Positions 42,648 to 54,900 of a stretch of DNA of 64,000 nt are shown here, piece after piece (position 1 is the first letter of the stretch; the number at the start of each line of letters is the position of its first letter). The DNA lies in assembly GCA_045631465.1 (NCBI GenBank), contig JAZQUV010000018.1, positions 1 through 64,000 on the forward strand. The letters are read 5' to 3'. The notes below the pieces were generated by a model, which had not been told where the DNA came from, made no database searches, and saw only the letters and a list, made by a program, of their open reading frames with translations. Both the position numbers and the translations under genes were made by a program. The DNA comes from Aphodosoma sp045631465. Its GTDB lineage: Bacteria > Bacteroidota > Bacteroidia > Bacteroidales > Paludibacteraceae.

Positions 42648-44669
42648 TCACTCAAAAGGTTGGCGCCAGTCGCAGCCTTCGCGCCAGAGGGAGCAGCCAT
42701 AGGCAGTGCGCCCTTTGATAATCACGCCTTTGCCACATTTAGGGCATGGGGCACCTTCGGTGACAGCAGGTGGTTTAGGCGTAGATTTTGTAGTCTTTGG
42801 TTTTGAGGCTTTTGGCTTTGAGGGTTGCTTTTTAGGTTGCTCTTGTACGTCAGTAACAAGACGGTGAGTTGGGTTTTCCTTCATCACTTCGAGGACTACA
42901 TTACCTACCATCTGCTTCAATTCATCAATAAATTGCGATGCTGGGTATGTACCTTTTTCTATATCACGAAGTTTCTTTTCCCACTGACCAGTGAGTTCTG
43001 CCGATTTCAGAAGGTCGAACTGTATGGTAGCTATAAGGTCAATACCCATCTGCGTAGGCACAAGCGACTTACGCTCTTTGCGGATGTAGTTGCGTTTGAA
43101 AAGAGTTTCGATGATAGCAGCACGGGTAGACGGACGTCCTATGCCGTTCTCCTTCATGGCATCGCGAAGTTCTTCGTTTTCAACGAATTTACCAGCAGTC
43201 TCCATTGCTCGAAGGAGAGTTGCCTCAGTGTATTGTTTGGGTGGTGTGGTTTGCTTTTGCGCTAAGTCTGGAGTATGAAGACCTCGTTCGCCCTTAACGA
43301 ATTGAGGCAACACTCTTCCCTCATCATCATCTTTTTCATCAGTTAAATCAATAGCCCCTACTCCTTGCTCCTTATTCCCTACTCCATATTCAAATACTGC
43401 GCGCCAACCTGGTTCGAGGATGCGTTTGCCCGTGACCTTAAACTCTACGCCATTGACGTCACCCATAACGGTGGTGGTAGAAATCTTACATTCGGGATAG
43501 AAATTGGCTATGAAATGGCGCACAACGAGGTCGTAAACCTTGCGCTCGGACTCGGTCATTGCGGCATTATTGTACCCAGTAGGAATAATGGCATGGTGGT
43601 CGGTAACTTTGGCATTGTCGAACACTTTTTTCGACTTAGGTAACTTATTGAGATTAAGTGCCGCCACCAATGGTTCATAGCCTTTCAAGCCACGCAAAGT
43701 GGCAGGCATTTTGGGATATAAATCCTCGCTCAAGAAGGTGGTATCGACACGTGGATAGGTGGTGAGTTTCTTTTCGTAGAGCGATTGGATAAGCTTGAGA
43801 GTTTCGTCGGCCGAGAAAGAGAATTTCTTATTGCACTCGACTTGCAACGAGGTGAGGTCGAATAGTTTAGGTGCCGATTCAGTGCCTTTTTTCTCGGTCA
43901 CTGAGGTAACTTCGAATTCGTGACCTTCGATTTGTTTTAGAGCTTCGCGCGCCTCATCTTCGGACTTATATTTGCCTTTGGTGCTTGAGAATGTGACGTC
44001 GCGATAGAGGGTTTTGAGTTCCCAATAAGGCTCGGAGATGAAGTTCTTTATCTCGTTGTAGCGATTGACGATGAGCGCCAAAGTGGGAGTTTGAACACGA
44101 CCAATAGATAGGACTTGACGATTGCCGCCATACTTGAGCGTGTAGATACGGGTGGCGTTCATGCCAAGCAACCAATCGCCTATGGCACGCGCAAGACCAG
44201 CCTCGTAGAGTGGCTGAAAATCAGAGGCATCTTTGAGAGCCTTGAAGCCATCGCGGATAGCCTCCTCGGTAAGCGACGAAATCCACAAACGCTTGACAGG
44301 GCATTTGCAAAGTGCTTTTTGCATAACCCAACGCTGAATAAGTTCTCCCTCTTGGCCAGCATCACCACAGTTGATGACTTCGGTGGCATTTGCCATAAGG
44401 CTTTGGATGATGGCGAATTGCTTTTTATAATTATCTATTTCGATTAGTTTAATACCAAAACGAGCGGGGATAATAGGCAGAGAGCTATAGTTCCAGCCTT
44501 TCCACTCGGGGAGGTAGTCGTGAGGCTCTTTGAGCGTACAGAGGTGACCATAGGTCCATGTAACTTGATAGCCATTGCCCTCAAGGTATCCATCTTTCTT
44601 CGTATTTGCACCAAGTATGGCGGCGATTTCGCGCGCTACGCTTGGCTTTTCGGCTATGCAGAGTTTCAT
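42648..44669 (-). CDS. topB: DNA topoisomerase III
   Basis: A 673-residue type IA topoisomerase that decatenates and relaxes DNA. The TOPRIM start is MKLCIAEKPSVAREIA (Glu7) with CGDAGQEGE at about 101-109. IGRVQTPTLALIV and the active-site Tyr305 in LTTYPRVDT are clear. The C-terminus carries a K/P/S-rich linker and a zinc-ribbon-like segment CPKCGKGVIIKGRTAYGCSLW. Unlike the other minus-strand genes, its plus strand is G-rich, reversing the local skew. Confidence 0.95.
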   Translation of the reverse strand: MKLCIAEKPSVAREIAAILGANTKKDGYLEGNGYQVTWTYGHLCTLKEPHDYLPEWKGWNYSSLPIIPARFGIKLIEIDNYKKQFAIIQSLMANATEVINCGDAGQEGELIQRWVMQKALCKCPVKRLWISSLTEEAIRDGFKALKDASDFQPLYEAGLARAIGDWLLGMNATRIYTLKYGGNRQVLSIGRVQTPTLALIVNRYNEIKNFISEPYWELKTLYRDVTFSSTKGKYKSEDEAREALKQIEGHEFEVTSVTEKKGTESAPKLFDLTSLQVECNKKFSFSADETLKLIQSLYEKKLTTYPRVDTTFLSEDLYPKMPATLRGLKGYEPLVAALNLNKLPKSKKVFDNAKVTDHHAIIPTGYNNAAMTESERKVYDLVVRHFIANFYPECKISTTTVMGDVNGVEFKVTGKRILEPGWRAVFEYGVGNKEQGVGAIDLTDEKDDDEGRVLPQFVKGERGLHTPDLAQKQTTPPKQYTEATLLRAMETAGKFVENEELRDAMKENGIGRPSTRAAIIETLFKRNYIRKERKSLVPTQMGIDLIATIQFDLLKSAELTGQWEKKLRDIEKGTYPASQFIDELKQMVGNVVLEVMKENPTHRLVTDVQEQPKKQPSKPKASKPKTTKSTPKPPAVTEGAPCPKCGKGVIIKGRTAYGCSLWREGCDWRQPFE

Positions 44670-44706
44670 GTTTATTTTGGTGTTTTTTGAGATGTTTTTA
44701 GAAGTG

Positions 44707-44729
44707 AATACACACTGAGAGTGTGTATT
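44707..44729. repeat. AATACACACT palindrome, copy 1
   Basis: aatacacact-gag-agtgtgtatt: two perfect 10-bp arms. The identical element recurs 93 bp downstream (44800-44822). Confidence 0.85.
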
Positions 44730-44743
44730 TTCAGGGTTGCTTG

Positions 44744-44781
44744 CACCTTGCTTGCAGGTTGCTGTATAGTATATTTAAAAT
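44744..44781. repeat. Dispersed GCTTGCAGG..GCTGTATAGTATATTT element
   Basis: gcttgcaggttgctgtatag and the following tatattt match the reverse complement of 55640-55666 with one difference, and its AT-rich end resembles the trailing part of the 11-bp arrays at 8580-8596 and 14999-15015. It lies between the two palindromes. Confidence 0.7.
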
Positions 44782-44799
44782 TGCTGTTTGATTTTTGAG

Positions 44800-44822
44800 A
44801 ATACACACTGAGAGTGTGTATT
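44800..44822. repeat. AATACACACT palindrome, copy 2
   Basis: Same sequence as copy 1. Its right end overlaps the stop codon of the DAHP synthase gene. It could form a hairpin after that gene, but no T-run follows on the minus strand. Confidence 0.85.
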
Positions 44823-45840
44823 ATTTTTTGAGCTGGATATTGACCGATTCTTCGTGAATAAGTTGATAAATTTGCTTGATTAGTTGGGTTGATAGACCAA
44901 GTTCGTCGGCAAGGTCAAGACGATTTTGGATTAGGTCGTTGTAACGCCCGGTTTGCACGATTGGCATATTGTGTTTGTGCTTGTAGTCGCCTATCTCGCG
45001 AGAGACTTGCATACGACGAGCGAGGGTCTCGATTAGGATTGTGTCGAGGGAGTCGATTTGACTGCGCAGTTCAGCAAGTTCATGATTGTTGGTTGTGCGT
45101 TGATGGACGACTAAACTTTGTGTGACAGAGGCAAATTCGGCAGGAGTGAGTTGCTGATCGGCATCGCTAAGTGCCTGCGTTGGATTGTTGTGCACCTCTA
45201 TCATAAGACCATCAAAATCGAGGTCGAATGCCTTTTGTGAAAGATGTTGTATATGCTCTTTGGCTCCGCCAATATGCGATGGATCGCAAATGATTGGTAT
45301 TTTAGGGAATTGGCGATGGAGCTCAATCGGGATGTGCCACTGTGGGTCGTTGCGGTATGAAAGTGAATTGTAGATTGAAAAACCTCGATGAATTGCCATG
45401 ATGCGCTGGAGACCAGCTTGTTGGAGGCGTTTGATGGCACCAATCCAAAGATTTATGTCAGGATTCATTGGATTTTTGACCAAAACGAGCATATCGTTGT
45501 TACCACGAAGGACATCGGCAATCTCTTGAACGGCAAAGGGGTTGGTGGTTGTGCGCGCTCCTATCCACACGAAATCGAGACCAGCAGCCACGGCAAGGCG
45601 AGCATGCTCGGCATTAGCTATTTCGGTGCCGACAGACATACCTGTGTTGATTTTGACTTGATGCAACCATTGTAGTCCTATCTCGCCGACACCTTCAAAT
45701 GTGCCAGGTTGAGTGCGAGGTTTCCATAGTCCTGCACGAAAATATTTTACGCCTTGAGCCGAGAGGGCTTTGGCAGTAGATATGACTTGTTGCTCCGACT
45801 CGGCAGAACAAGGACCAGCTATAATTAATGCACAATTCAT
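44821..45840 (-). CDS. Bifunctional DAHP synthase / chorismate mutase
   Basis: A 339-residue fusion enzyme of aromatic amino acid synthesis. The N-terminal 250 residues are a DAHP synthase of the KdsA-like (I-beta) type: AGPCSAESE, KYFRAGLWKPRTQPGTFEGVG, FVWIGARTT, KNPMNPDI and ICDPSHIGG. The C-terminal 90 residues are an AroQ chorismate mutase (ELRSQIDSLDTILIETLARRMQVSREIGDYK). This order is typical of Bacteroidales. A start at 45849 exists, but MNCALIIAGPCS at 45840 is preferred. The start codon lies within an AATTGTGCATTATG repeat. Like topB, the gene has a reversed strand skew. Confidence 0.93.
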   Translation of the reverse strand: MNCALIIAGPCSAESEQQVISTAKALSAQGVKYFRAGLWKPRTQPGTFEGVGEIGLQWLHQVKINTGMSVGTEIANAEHARLAVAAGLDFVWIGARTTTNPFAVQEIADVLRGNNDMLVLVKNPMNPDINLWIGAIKRLQQAGLQRIMAIHRGFSIYNSLSYRNDPQWHIPIELHRQFPKIPIICDPSHIGGAKEHIQHLSQKAFDLDFDGLMIEVHNNPTQALSDADQQLTPAEFASVTQSLVVHQRTTNNHELAELRSQIDSLDTILIETLARRMQVSREIGDYKHKHNMPIVQTGRYNDLIQNRLDLADELGLSTQLIKQIYQLIHEESVNIQLKK

Positions 45841-45858
45841 AATGCACAATTCACAATT
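45826..45858. repeat. AATTGTGCATTATG repeat at the start of the DAHP synthase gene
   Basis: On the minus strand gaattgtgcattat is present twice in a row, and the second copy supplies the ATG plus codons 2-5 (Asn-Cys-Ala-Leu). The same units lie at 9856-9870 and 9903-9919. Confidence 0.7.
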
Positions 45859-45874
45859 TCATTAATATTACTTT

Positions 45875-45882
45875 GCAAAGTT
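45875..45882 (-). promoter_or_regulatory. -7 element of the DAHP synthase gene
   Basis: On the minus strand TAACTTTG lies 34 bases before the start codon. The adjacent T-run belongs to the terminator of the giant gene. Confidence 0.65.
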
Positions 45883-45884
45883 AC

Positions 45885-45926
45885 AAAAAAAAAATGAGAA
45901 CCGAAAAGTATTTTTCGATTCTCATT
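45885..45926 (-). terminator. Hairpin terminator of the giant surface-protein gene
   Basis: aatgagaa-c-cgaaaa pairs with tttttcg-a-ttctcatt around gta. On the minus strand a run of about ten T follows (45885-45894). It lies 27 bases after the stop codon. Confidence 0.88.
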
Positions 45927-45952
45927 CAAATTTATTTATAGTCTAAGTTCGC

Positions 45953-48900
45953 TTATCGTACGAACTTGCCAGATGCAATAACTTGATTGTCGTAAACAAA
46001 AGTGTAAATGTAGATTTGACGATTATTTGGCAAATAGATAATCGTACCACCTTCGTGTGGAAGACGTATATCATCGTTAGGGTCAACAAGTCCTACCGTT
46101 TCGGTCAAAATAGGAGTTCCATCTGCGGTGTAAATCATTACTTTGACATTGTCGCGCAAAGAAGATGCTTTGAAATAACCTTCACCTAATGTTGTCCATG
46201 CGACATCGTCGTAAGAAGGTGCATTGCCTGGATTGCGATCGGTTGTCATGAAATTGATTGTATACGTACCAATAGAACCATCTTCGGCTTCGACGTAGAT
46301 AATGGTTGGTTCGTTAATAAATCCATAAGTAATATCTACAATTTGAGAATCTTCCGCTTTTTCATATGACACTTCTGGTATAGAAGCACTTGGGAAAAGC
46401 AAGTAAGTATATTCGTATTGAGTTGAAGAGAAGTTCTCGATAGAAACACCGTTCACTTTCAAATCGTTCAATAAAGTATTACTACTCAACAAGATTTCAA
46501 ATTCTACGACATAAACATTTGTTGTAATGCCATCTTCGGCAGTAACCAAAACAACTATTTCGGTAGGGCTATTTTGCGAAACAACAACAGTTTGTGTAGG
46601 CAAAATTTGCTCGTATAACAAATCTTCGGCCGTAGGCAAAGAAGCTGTGTCTGTACCAATTGGGAATGTAACAACATACTCAAATACAAGAGAATCGAAC
46701 TCAATAGCCTCAGGCATATCAGAAACAGCAAGAGATTTGAGATATGCATTGTCGCTCTTGCGAACTACATAACTGATAGAATACTCTGAAATATTCATCT
46801 CATCTTCGGAAATAACAGTGATATATGTAACACTATCCAACGATAAGCCTTTGATTTCAATAGACGAATATACTTCGGCCATAGCTTCGTATTCTATTTT
46901 CGGCAATTCAGTTGTTCCATAAGGGAATTCGATTTCATAATCATATACGTCGCTTGAAAAATCCATATTTGCACTAAAGTTTTGAGCTTTAGTCGAAATA
47001 TTCTCGCCTCCAATTATGATTGACTTCAATTGTGATATAGGACATTTTTCTTTTATAAATGCAATTCGATAAGATGCACTAGTAACCCCATCTTCTGCAG
47101 TAACATTAATCACAGCAGTATCTCCCACTAAGATAGCAGGAATATATTCTACCGATGATGCAGGGTCGACAACCGAATATGTGATACGTGGCAAATATGT
47201 TTGCTCGTATTTAATCGTCATCTGATATTCATACACCTCACTATCAAAAGCGTCAATCATTTCGCCATCTGTATAAATACCAGATAACAATGCCACTTTA
47301 GAGAATTCAACAGAGAAGTTTACAAAATAATATTTTTGCATACCATTTTCAGCAGTAACGATAACTTTATAACCACCTTCAAGACCACCATTAATTATCT
47401 CTACTGTTTGATACTCATCTCCTTTTTCATATGTCAACTCTGGCAACTCAGTTGCTCCAATCGGCAATTGAACGTCATATTCTGTTTGTGTTGGATCAAA
47501 ATCGAAATTAGGCATTCCTGCAATATACAAACCGAGCAAATCATTGTTTTCCGACAATGTTTGAGTAAACAAAATAACATATGTACGAGTAACATCCTTG
47601 TTACCTGCTACTACATGAATATAATTTGGTTTATTAAACTCATTTGAACTTTCGAGCGTAACTGTTTGATATTCGTCGCCGACCTCCCATTCGATCACTG
47701 GCAAAGTTTTTCTGCCAACAGGAAGTGCTATTGTGTACATCAATTCATCAGCATCAAATCCTTCAACTCCCACTCCATCAACATACAATGCTTTCAATGC
47801 CGAATTTGTAGAATTTATTGTTTCAAATTCGATAACATACTCTCTCTCTAAACCTTCAGTTTGTGGCGACACTTTGATTATCACAGTACCATCTTCGGTT
47901 GTTATCATCTCGATGCTTTGCCATTGATCCATTGCTTCATATGAAATAATAGGTTTTTGAGTACCTACTACGGTTGTAATTCTATATTCACTACGTTTTG
48001 CATCGAAATTTCTATTTGCTGTATATCCAACACCTTCTTTCACAAGTGGCAACCCATTCACATAAATCATATTCAAACGATTCTCTTCTGACAACAATAA
48101 GTTGTAGTGAATTTGATAATCCATTGTCGAACCATCCTCGGCTGTCACACGAATAATTGTTGTACCATCCAAGCCACCATCTATAATATCTATAGTCTGT
48201 CCATCTTGACCTGCAACTACCGACAATTCTGGCACAACCGCAGTTCCAACAGGCAAATCAAAATTATACTCAAAATCAGAAGGTTTAAATCCATCTAACA
48301 ATTGTCCGTCTTTAAGAATAGCGGCCAAAGTAACATCACTACTACGTTGTGTTTCTATATTAACACGATATTCTCGAGTATCACCATTTTCAGCTGTAAC
48401 AACTATTAAAATTGTGTCACCTAAATCAACTACATTAACATTTTGATAAGCATCACCTCTTTCGTAAGTTACAATAGGTTGTGTTTCGTCTGCTTCGACT
48501 GCATAATTATAAATCAATGTGTTTGCATCAAAGTTTTTAATTGAAACATAATTCAATGCCAAATCATTAAGCGATGTATTATCCGACAATTGATTTGTTA
48601 CATTCAACACATATTCGACAGTTGCCCCACTTTCGGCTGTAACTGTAATTATATAACGAACACCATTTACAAGGGTTTCGGATGTGATATCTGATGTCTG
48701 ACCATAAGCAGCATATTCTACCGAAACAGTAGGTTGTTGTGGTTGATCTACTTTGATATCACCCAAATACTCCATCTCAATATCATACTCAAATATATTT
48801 GCATCGAATGCCGCAGATGATGTATATCCTACCCCATTAACAGACAACGATGCTCCATTGATAAGGATATTTTTCAACGTTGCCACACTATTTTTCTCAG

Positions 48901-51900
48901 TAGCAAATACAACACGAGTATCTTTGATATTTTGAGCATCTTCACTCACTGTTGTAAATGTAAATACGGCTTCTGGTTTCGACAAATCGGCATTTGCATT
49001 TTCGGCAAAATTCACACTCATCGATGCATTTTCTGGAGCCACTGCTCTCAAATAATTCTTTCCGTAATGCTCGGCATCCAATTCATACTCGTCAATTGCA
49101 GGAGCAAAACCTTCAATTCGAGCTCCATCTATCTCTAAGACTGCCAAATCCGACAATGCTTTTGGAGTAACTATTTGTGCTATCTCATATGTCGTTGTAT
49201 CTAAAATAATTTTTGTGGTGTCGGCAGTTGATACAACTACTACTTTATCAGCCACCTCACCTGTTGTAAATACATATTTAACACATTCGATATCAGTAAC
49301 GTTAACTTGATACAAATAATTATCTTCTGCAAAATCAACAAATGATTCACCATTCACAACAAGCGACGTCAATTTATTTGACATTGGCACCTCACGTATA
49401 AAGTTGATTGCATACTCACCTTTTGCTACTCCATCTTGAGCCAACACCTCAATTTTCGATTGTGGTTCGGCTACTGTATAAGTTACAACTTGACCTTCCG
49501 ATTCTCTTTCGAATGTATAAACTGGAAGTGCATCATTTGCGCCAAGTCGAACATTATATTCATATACATCTGCATCAAATCCATCCAAACCACCAATTGA
49601 TTTCAATGTTGCTACGTTGTTTTTCTCTTCTACAAACTCAATCGTATAAGTACGCTTGTCGCCACTTTCGGCTGTAACCAAAACTGACAATGTATTTGAA
49701 TTCAACACGCCATATTCAATAGTTTGATGATATGACGAGCCTAACGCCATAACCGATGGCAACTGACGATCAAGATTTGGAATTACATATGTATAGTTCA
49801 ATTTTTCAGAGTTGAAACCTTCAAGTAACACACCTCCAACATACAAGCCTGATAACTTATTATTGTAAGACTCGCTACGCATAAAGTTTAGCGTATATGT
49901 ACAAACTTTACCATCCTCACCTTTCGACGTAATAATAGCCGTACGTCTACGTTGTGAATCTTCTTCGGTCATCACAATATCGTGCTCTTGATCGGCTACT
50001 TGACCCTCAATCTTAATGCTTGGATTTATGCTCTCTGCATCTAAAATTATATTATTATATGTGAATGTTTTTGGACTAAAATATTCATACGATTGACCAT
50101 CAATTTTAATATCTTTCAACAAATTATTATATCCAAATCTAAGATTATCAATCAACAATTCAGCTTTTTGTCCTTTATTATGTCCACATTTTTCAACACC
50201 CGAAGCATTAAATGCAATATTCAATTTATTAACCTCAACACCGTCTACATATCCTATGGCGAAGCTTTGTGTTGTTAATCCGCCATCATAAGATGTAAAT
50301 GATTGAGTAAATTTATTGCTTTTCATTGTTGATCCGTCTCCCACATTCACCAACGCATACCACTCACTTACATAAGAAGACGAAATACGTCGTGAATCAA
50401 AATAAAATACATCTGGCGTATTTCTATACGATATACCTGCTCCATTATCAACTGTTACGGTTGTTTTACCTGCTTCTCTTAGACTTACATTCAATCCTGC
50501 CATTGCTATTGTTGTTGGGAAGGACCCTCCAATACCATCAATTGCTGAAGTCTTTGTAATAGATAATCGTACAACTCCTGAATTATTTTCATTATATACC
50601 TCTTTACCTGTCTTAAATGTTGAAAGAAATGAACTTGCCTTATCTGCAGGCACTTCCCATCCAATTGGTTTAGCTCCTCCATTATTTTTAGCCTCTCCCC
50701 ATTGTGAGAAATCAGCATTAGGTATTACGTCTGATGTATAATGATAATAAATAGAATAAACTATTTCTGTCACTGGGTCATGCAATACAACTCTAAATAA
50801 ATTAGAATTATTTACAAGAACATCACATGCAAGACCATCTGGAATGGTATAAGACACTGTCGGTTTTTTTCCGTCTGTAACTTCATAAACATATGTTGTC
50901 TTTTCTGGTTTAAACCCTGCAAGCGAAACTCCATTTACTTTTATATCCTCAAAAGCTATTATAGGTGTATTATCTACAGACAAATTAAATATATATTCTT
51001 TACGATCTGTAGCATCTTGCGAATAAACCACCACTCTAGCTTTTCCATTTGGCGAGTTTGCCGACACAAACACGGCTTGTTCTTCATAATTCTTAATATA
51101 TGATATTTCAGGCACTTTCACTGTGTTATGTGGTAACACTACATCATATTCATACTGACCTTCTACAATAGTAACAGTTTCCGAACCTATTGTTACTGCT
51201 TGCAATACATTCGCTTTATCCGATACTGTTTTCTTAAATGTGAATGTATAAACATTTGTTGTTCCATCTTCTGCCACTACGGTCAATGTCGATGGTGTCA
51301 ACAAGTTGCCATGTTTATATATTACTGTCTGTTCTACAAGGTCACCATGATTACCATTTATCCACTCCAATGTTGGCACTGTATTCACTTGATATGGCAA
51401 ATTGATTTGATAATCAAACACATTCTCATCAAACGAGAAGGTTATCTCTTCGTTCGACAACTCTACGTTGCTCAATGTTGCTATATTTGATTTCGCTACA
51501 GCAAACACTATTCTATACTCTTCTGTCACTGTCGAATCTGGCGACAACACACTCACAATTGTTGTGTCATTCACACCTCCATAGGTTATAGTAACTTGAG
51601 CATCTGAATCTACTGGTTTTGCATATATTTGTGGCACAATGCGTGTGCGCCAAGGCAACTCTACTACATACTCTTTCTTATCTGCGTGAAATCCTGAAAT
51701 TGTTTCAAATGCATAACTACCATCGTTTCCATACAATTGCAAATCTTCCAACCTTGCTTCGCTCGACAACACCATATTATAACGCACTTTATAGAGACGT
51801 TGCGATTTTCTGTCTTGCGACACTACCAAAATATCTGTTCCCTTCCATCCTGCATCTGCAAGAGCCACAGTTTGATATTCATCTCCTACAACATATGTCA

Positions 51901-54900
51901 CAACTGGCATCTCAGCTTCAATTTCCATCGACGAGAGCACCACTGAATCTCCTTCAAATCTACTCCACTCTATCTGACGTCCATTCACCGCTATTTGCGA
52001 CAGTTCTACTTTTGTCGATTGTGCTTTTACTATATTCAACACATAAGTTTGTTTTGCTTTTTCATCCGCCGCTATCACCTCAATTGTTGCAACGCCCTCT
52101 AATGCCGGAAGCGACATCATCACTTGTTGTGCTTCATTCTCTTTTGTATATGTTACACTTGGCAATTGTGTTGCATCTATTGGCAACTCCAATGTATATT
52201 CAAATTTATTTGCTTCAAAATCCGCAATAGTATCCCCATCAAATTGAATACTTGTCAATGTTGCCACCGACGTTTTCTCTATCTCAAAATGTACAACATA
52301 CACTCTCTCTGCACCATTTTCTGCACGCACATACACGCGAGTATCACCATTCACACCACCTTTCTCTATATATGCAACTTGACTAGCATCCAAAAGTTCA
52401 TATTCTACTATAGGCAACTCAACTACTCCTAATGGCAATTTGTATGTATATTCCAACACCTCTGCATCGAATCCTTCTATTGTTGCGCCTGCCACTTTTA
52501 GGTCTTTCAATGCAACTACGTTTGATTCTGGATAGTGTACACGTACTGTATATACGTTCGCTGCTCCCGACTCTGGTTGTACTGTGATTTTCGCAACACC
52601 TACAATTTGAGGCGTTACGATAGATACCACCTGTCCTGCGTTCTTATCTACTGTGAATGTAGGACATTTTGCCGCATCTTCTGCAATTTCGTATGTATAT
52701 TCCAATTTCTCTGCATCAAAGCCATCCAATGCCACTCCATCAACATATATCATTTTCAAGAAGGCATTTGCCGATTTTTCTACCGAGAATGTGATTGTAT
52801 ATGTGCGCAATGTGCCATCTTCTGCACTCACTTTTATCAATGTCACACCGTTCACACCGCCTTTCTGTATCACAACCACTTGTGCGGCATCGGCTTTCTC
52901 TACCTCTATCTCTGGCAACACAATTGTTCCACTTGGCAACACACATCTATAATCTAACGAATCTGCACGGAATCCTTCTATTGCCACTCCTCCCACTTTT
53001 ATTGCATTCAAATTCACATTACTATTTGTTTCAACGCTGAATTTGAGCACATATGTATTTCTTGCTCCCGATTGTGCTGTCACTGTGATACGCGATTCAC
53101 CATTCACACCGCCTTCTGTCAAACGCACTGTTTGGAATTCATCTGCTACCTCCCATGTGATAACTGGCAATTTTGTTGTTCCGCGTGGCAACACTATTGT
53201 GTATTCAAATCTCTCCGACTCGAATCCTTCTACCAACACTCCATCCAATTGAATACCATTCAATGTCGATACCGACGATTGTTGTACACTATATTTAATT
53301 GTGTACACCGAGTACGAACCATCTTGTGCAGTTACTGTAACACGTGTAGTACCACTCAAATTTGCAGCATTATTCACTGTCACTGTTTGATACTCATCGC
53401 CTTTTGTATATGTCACAGTTGGCACTGCTGTTGTTCCCAATGGCAAATTCACCACATAATCTTTCACATCCGATGCAAATCCTTCTATCGAAACTCCATT
53501 CAATTTAATATCTGCAAGTGTCGATACCGACGATTTTTGAGCGTAGAATGTTATACGATAAATGGTTGTAAATGTTCCCGATTGCGATTTCACTGTTATT
53601 TGCGATGTACCTTCCAATCCACCATCTACAAATGTCACCACTTGATATACATCACCCTGTTCCCATGTGATTTTTGGTGCTGTTGTCGTTCCCAATGGCA
53701 AGTTAACTGTATACGATGTTTTATCTACATCGAAACCTGTCAACTCCTCACCATCAATATAAATCATTGCAAGACGCGAATACGACGACTCGGTGATTTT
53801 ATATGTAATCTTATACGTACGAGTATTTGTTGTTCCCTTTGGTGTTACTTTTATCACCACTCCTCCATCAAGACCTTTATTCTCTACAACAATGTCATGG
53901 TGTTCTGGATATGCTGTTGTATATTCCACCACCGGAGCCTCTGTGGTTCCCAATGGCAACTCTACAACATAGTTGTTTGTCGATGGAGCAAATCCTTTAA
54001 TTGTCTCGCCATTTATACGAATATCGGTCAATGTATTGTCTTTCAACATTGCAACCGAGAAATTGATTGTATATGTCGATTTTGTCACTCCATCAGGCGC
54101 TGTAACTACTACTGTAGCCGAGCCAGTAGTCGATGTTGCTTGTGTAATAGTCACAGTTTGATCCTCTTCTGCTTTTTCCACCTCTACCAATGGCACTTCG
54201 GTTGTTCCAAAAGGCAACTCTACATTGTACGCAAGCACATAAGGACTAAATCCATTGAGCGACATCCCATTCACCTTAATATCTGCTGGACGAGAATTAT
54301 TCATCAATTTCTCCCCTACAAATTTAATCTTATATGTCGTAGTCGACGAACCATCCTCTGCTTTCACTGTGATTGTTGTCACCTCTTCTATTGCACCATA
54401 TTCAATGGTATATTCCGATGCGTCCAACAAACGACCACTACGTTTCAATGTCAATTCAGGCACCGCTGTTGCCGATTTACCCAAACTATACTCCATTTCA
54501 TACACGTTCTGATTAAAACCCGTCATCGGACGACCATTCAACAACACCTCATGCACTTTCGAACTATAAATCAAACGAATATCATCTGCCCAAATAGTCG
54601 CATTTTTCTCTACTGTACTAGCACGCTTATTTGGATAGTTCGCTGCCGAAATAATCATATTACACTTCTCTGGCTTCTCATTCGAAAGATATGTAATAGG
54701 CACTTTAATCTCTGTCCACTCTGCAAATGTCTCTTTGCTACGCCACATTGCCTCTGCCACTTGTGTCGCAGAAACAGGCGTACCACAATCATTTGCATCT
54801 ACCAACTGACGAATATCCGACTCCTCATCATAGTGAGTAGTAGACGAGCAACCATTATTTCTATTTTTATAACTATCGCCACGTGAAGTTCCTTTCCATG

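Noticed and set aside
44800..44822. AATACACACT palindrome as the DAHP synthase terminator
   Set aside because: The stem is good, but no T-run follows on the minus strand and the identical copy at 44707 is not at a gene end; treated as a dispersed repeat.
53072..54886. A 604-residue plus-strand frame inside the giant gene
   Set aside because: Cys/His/Ile-rich composition is the antisense shadow of the repeat codons; no signal or domain, and the minus-strand frame is clearly real.
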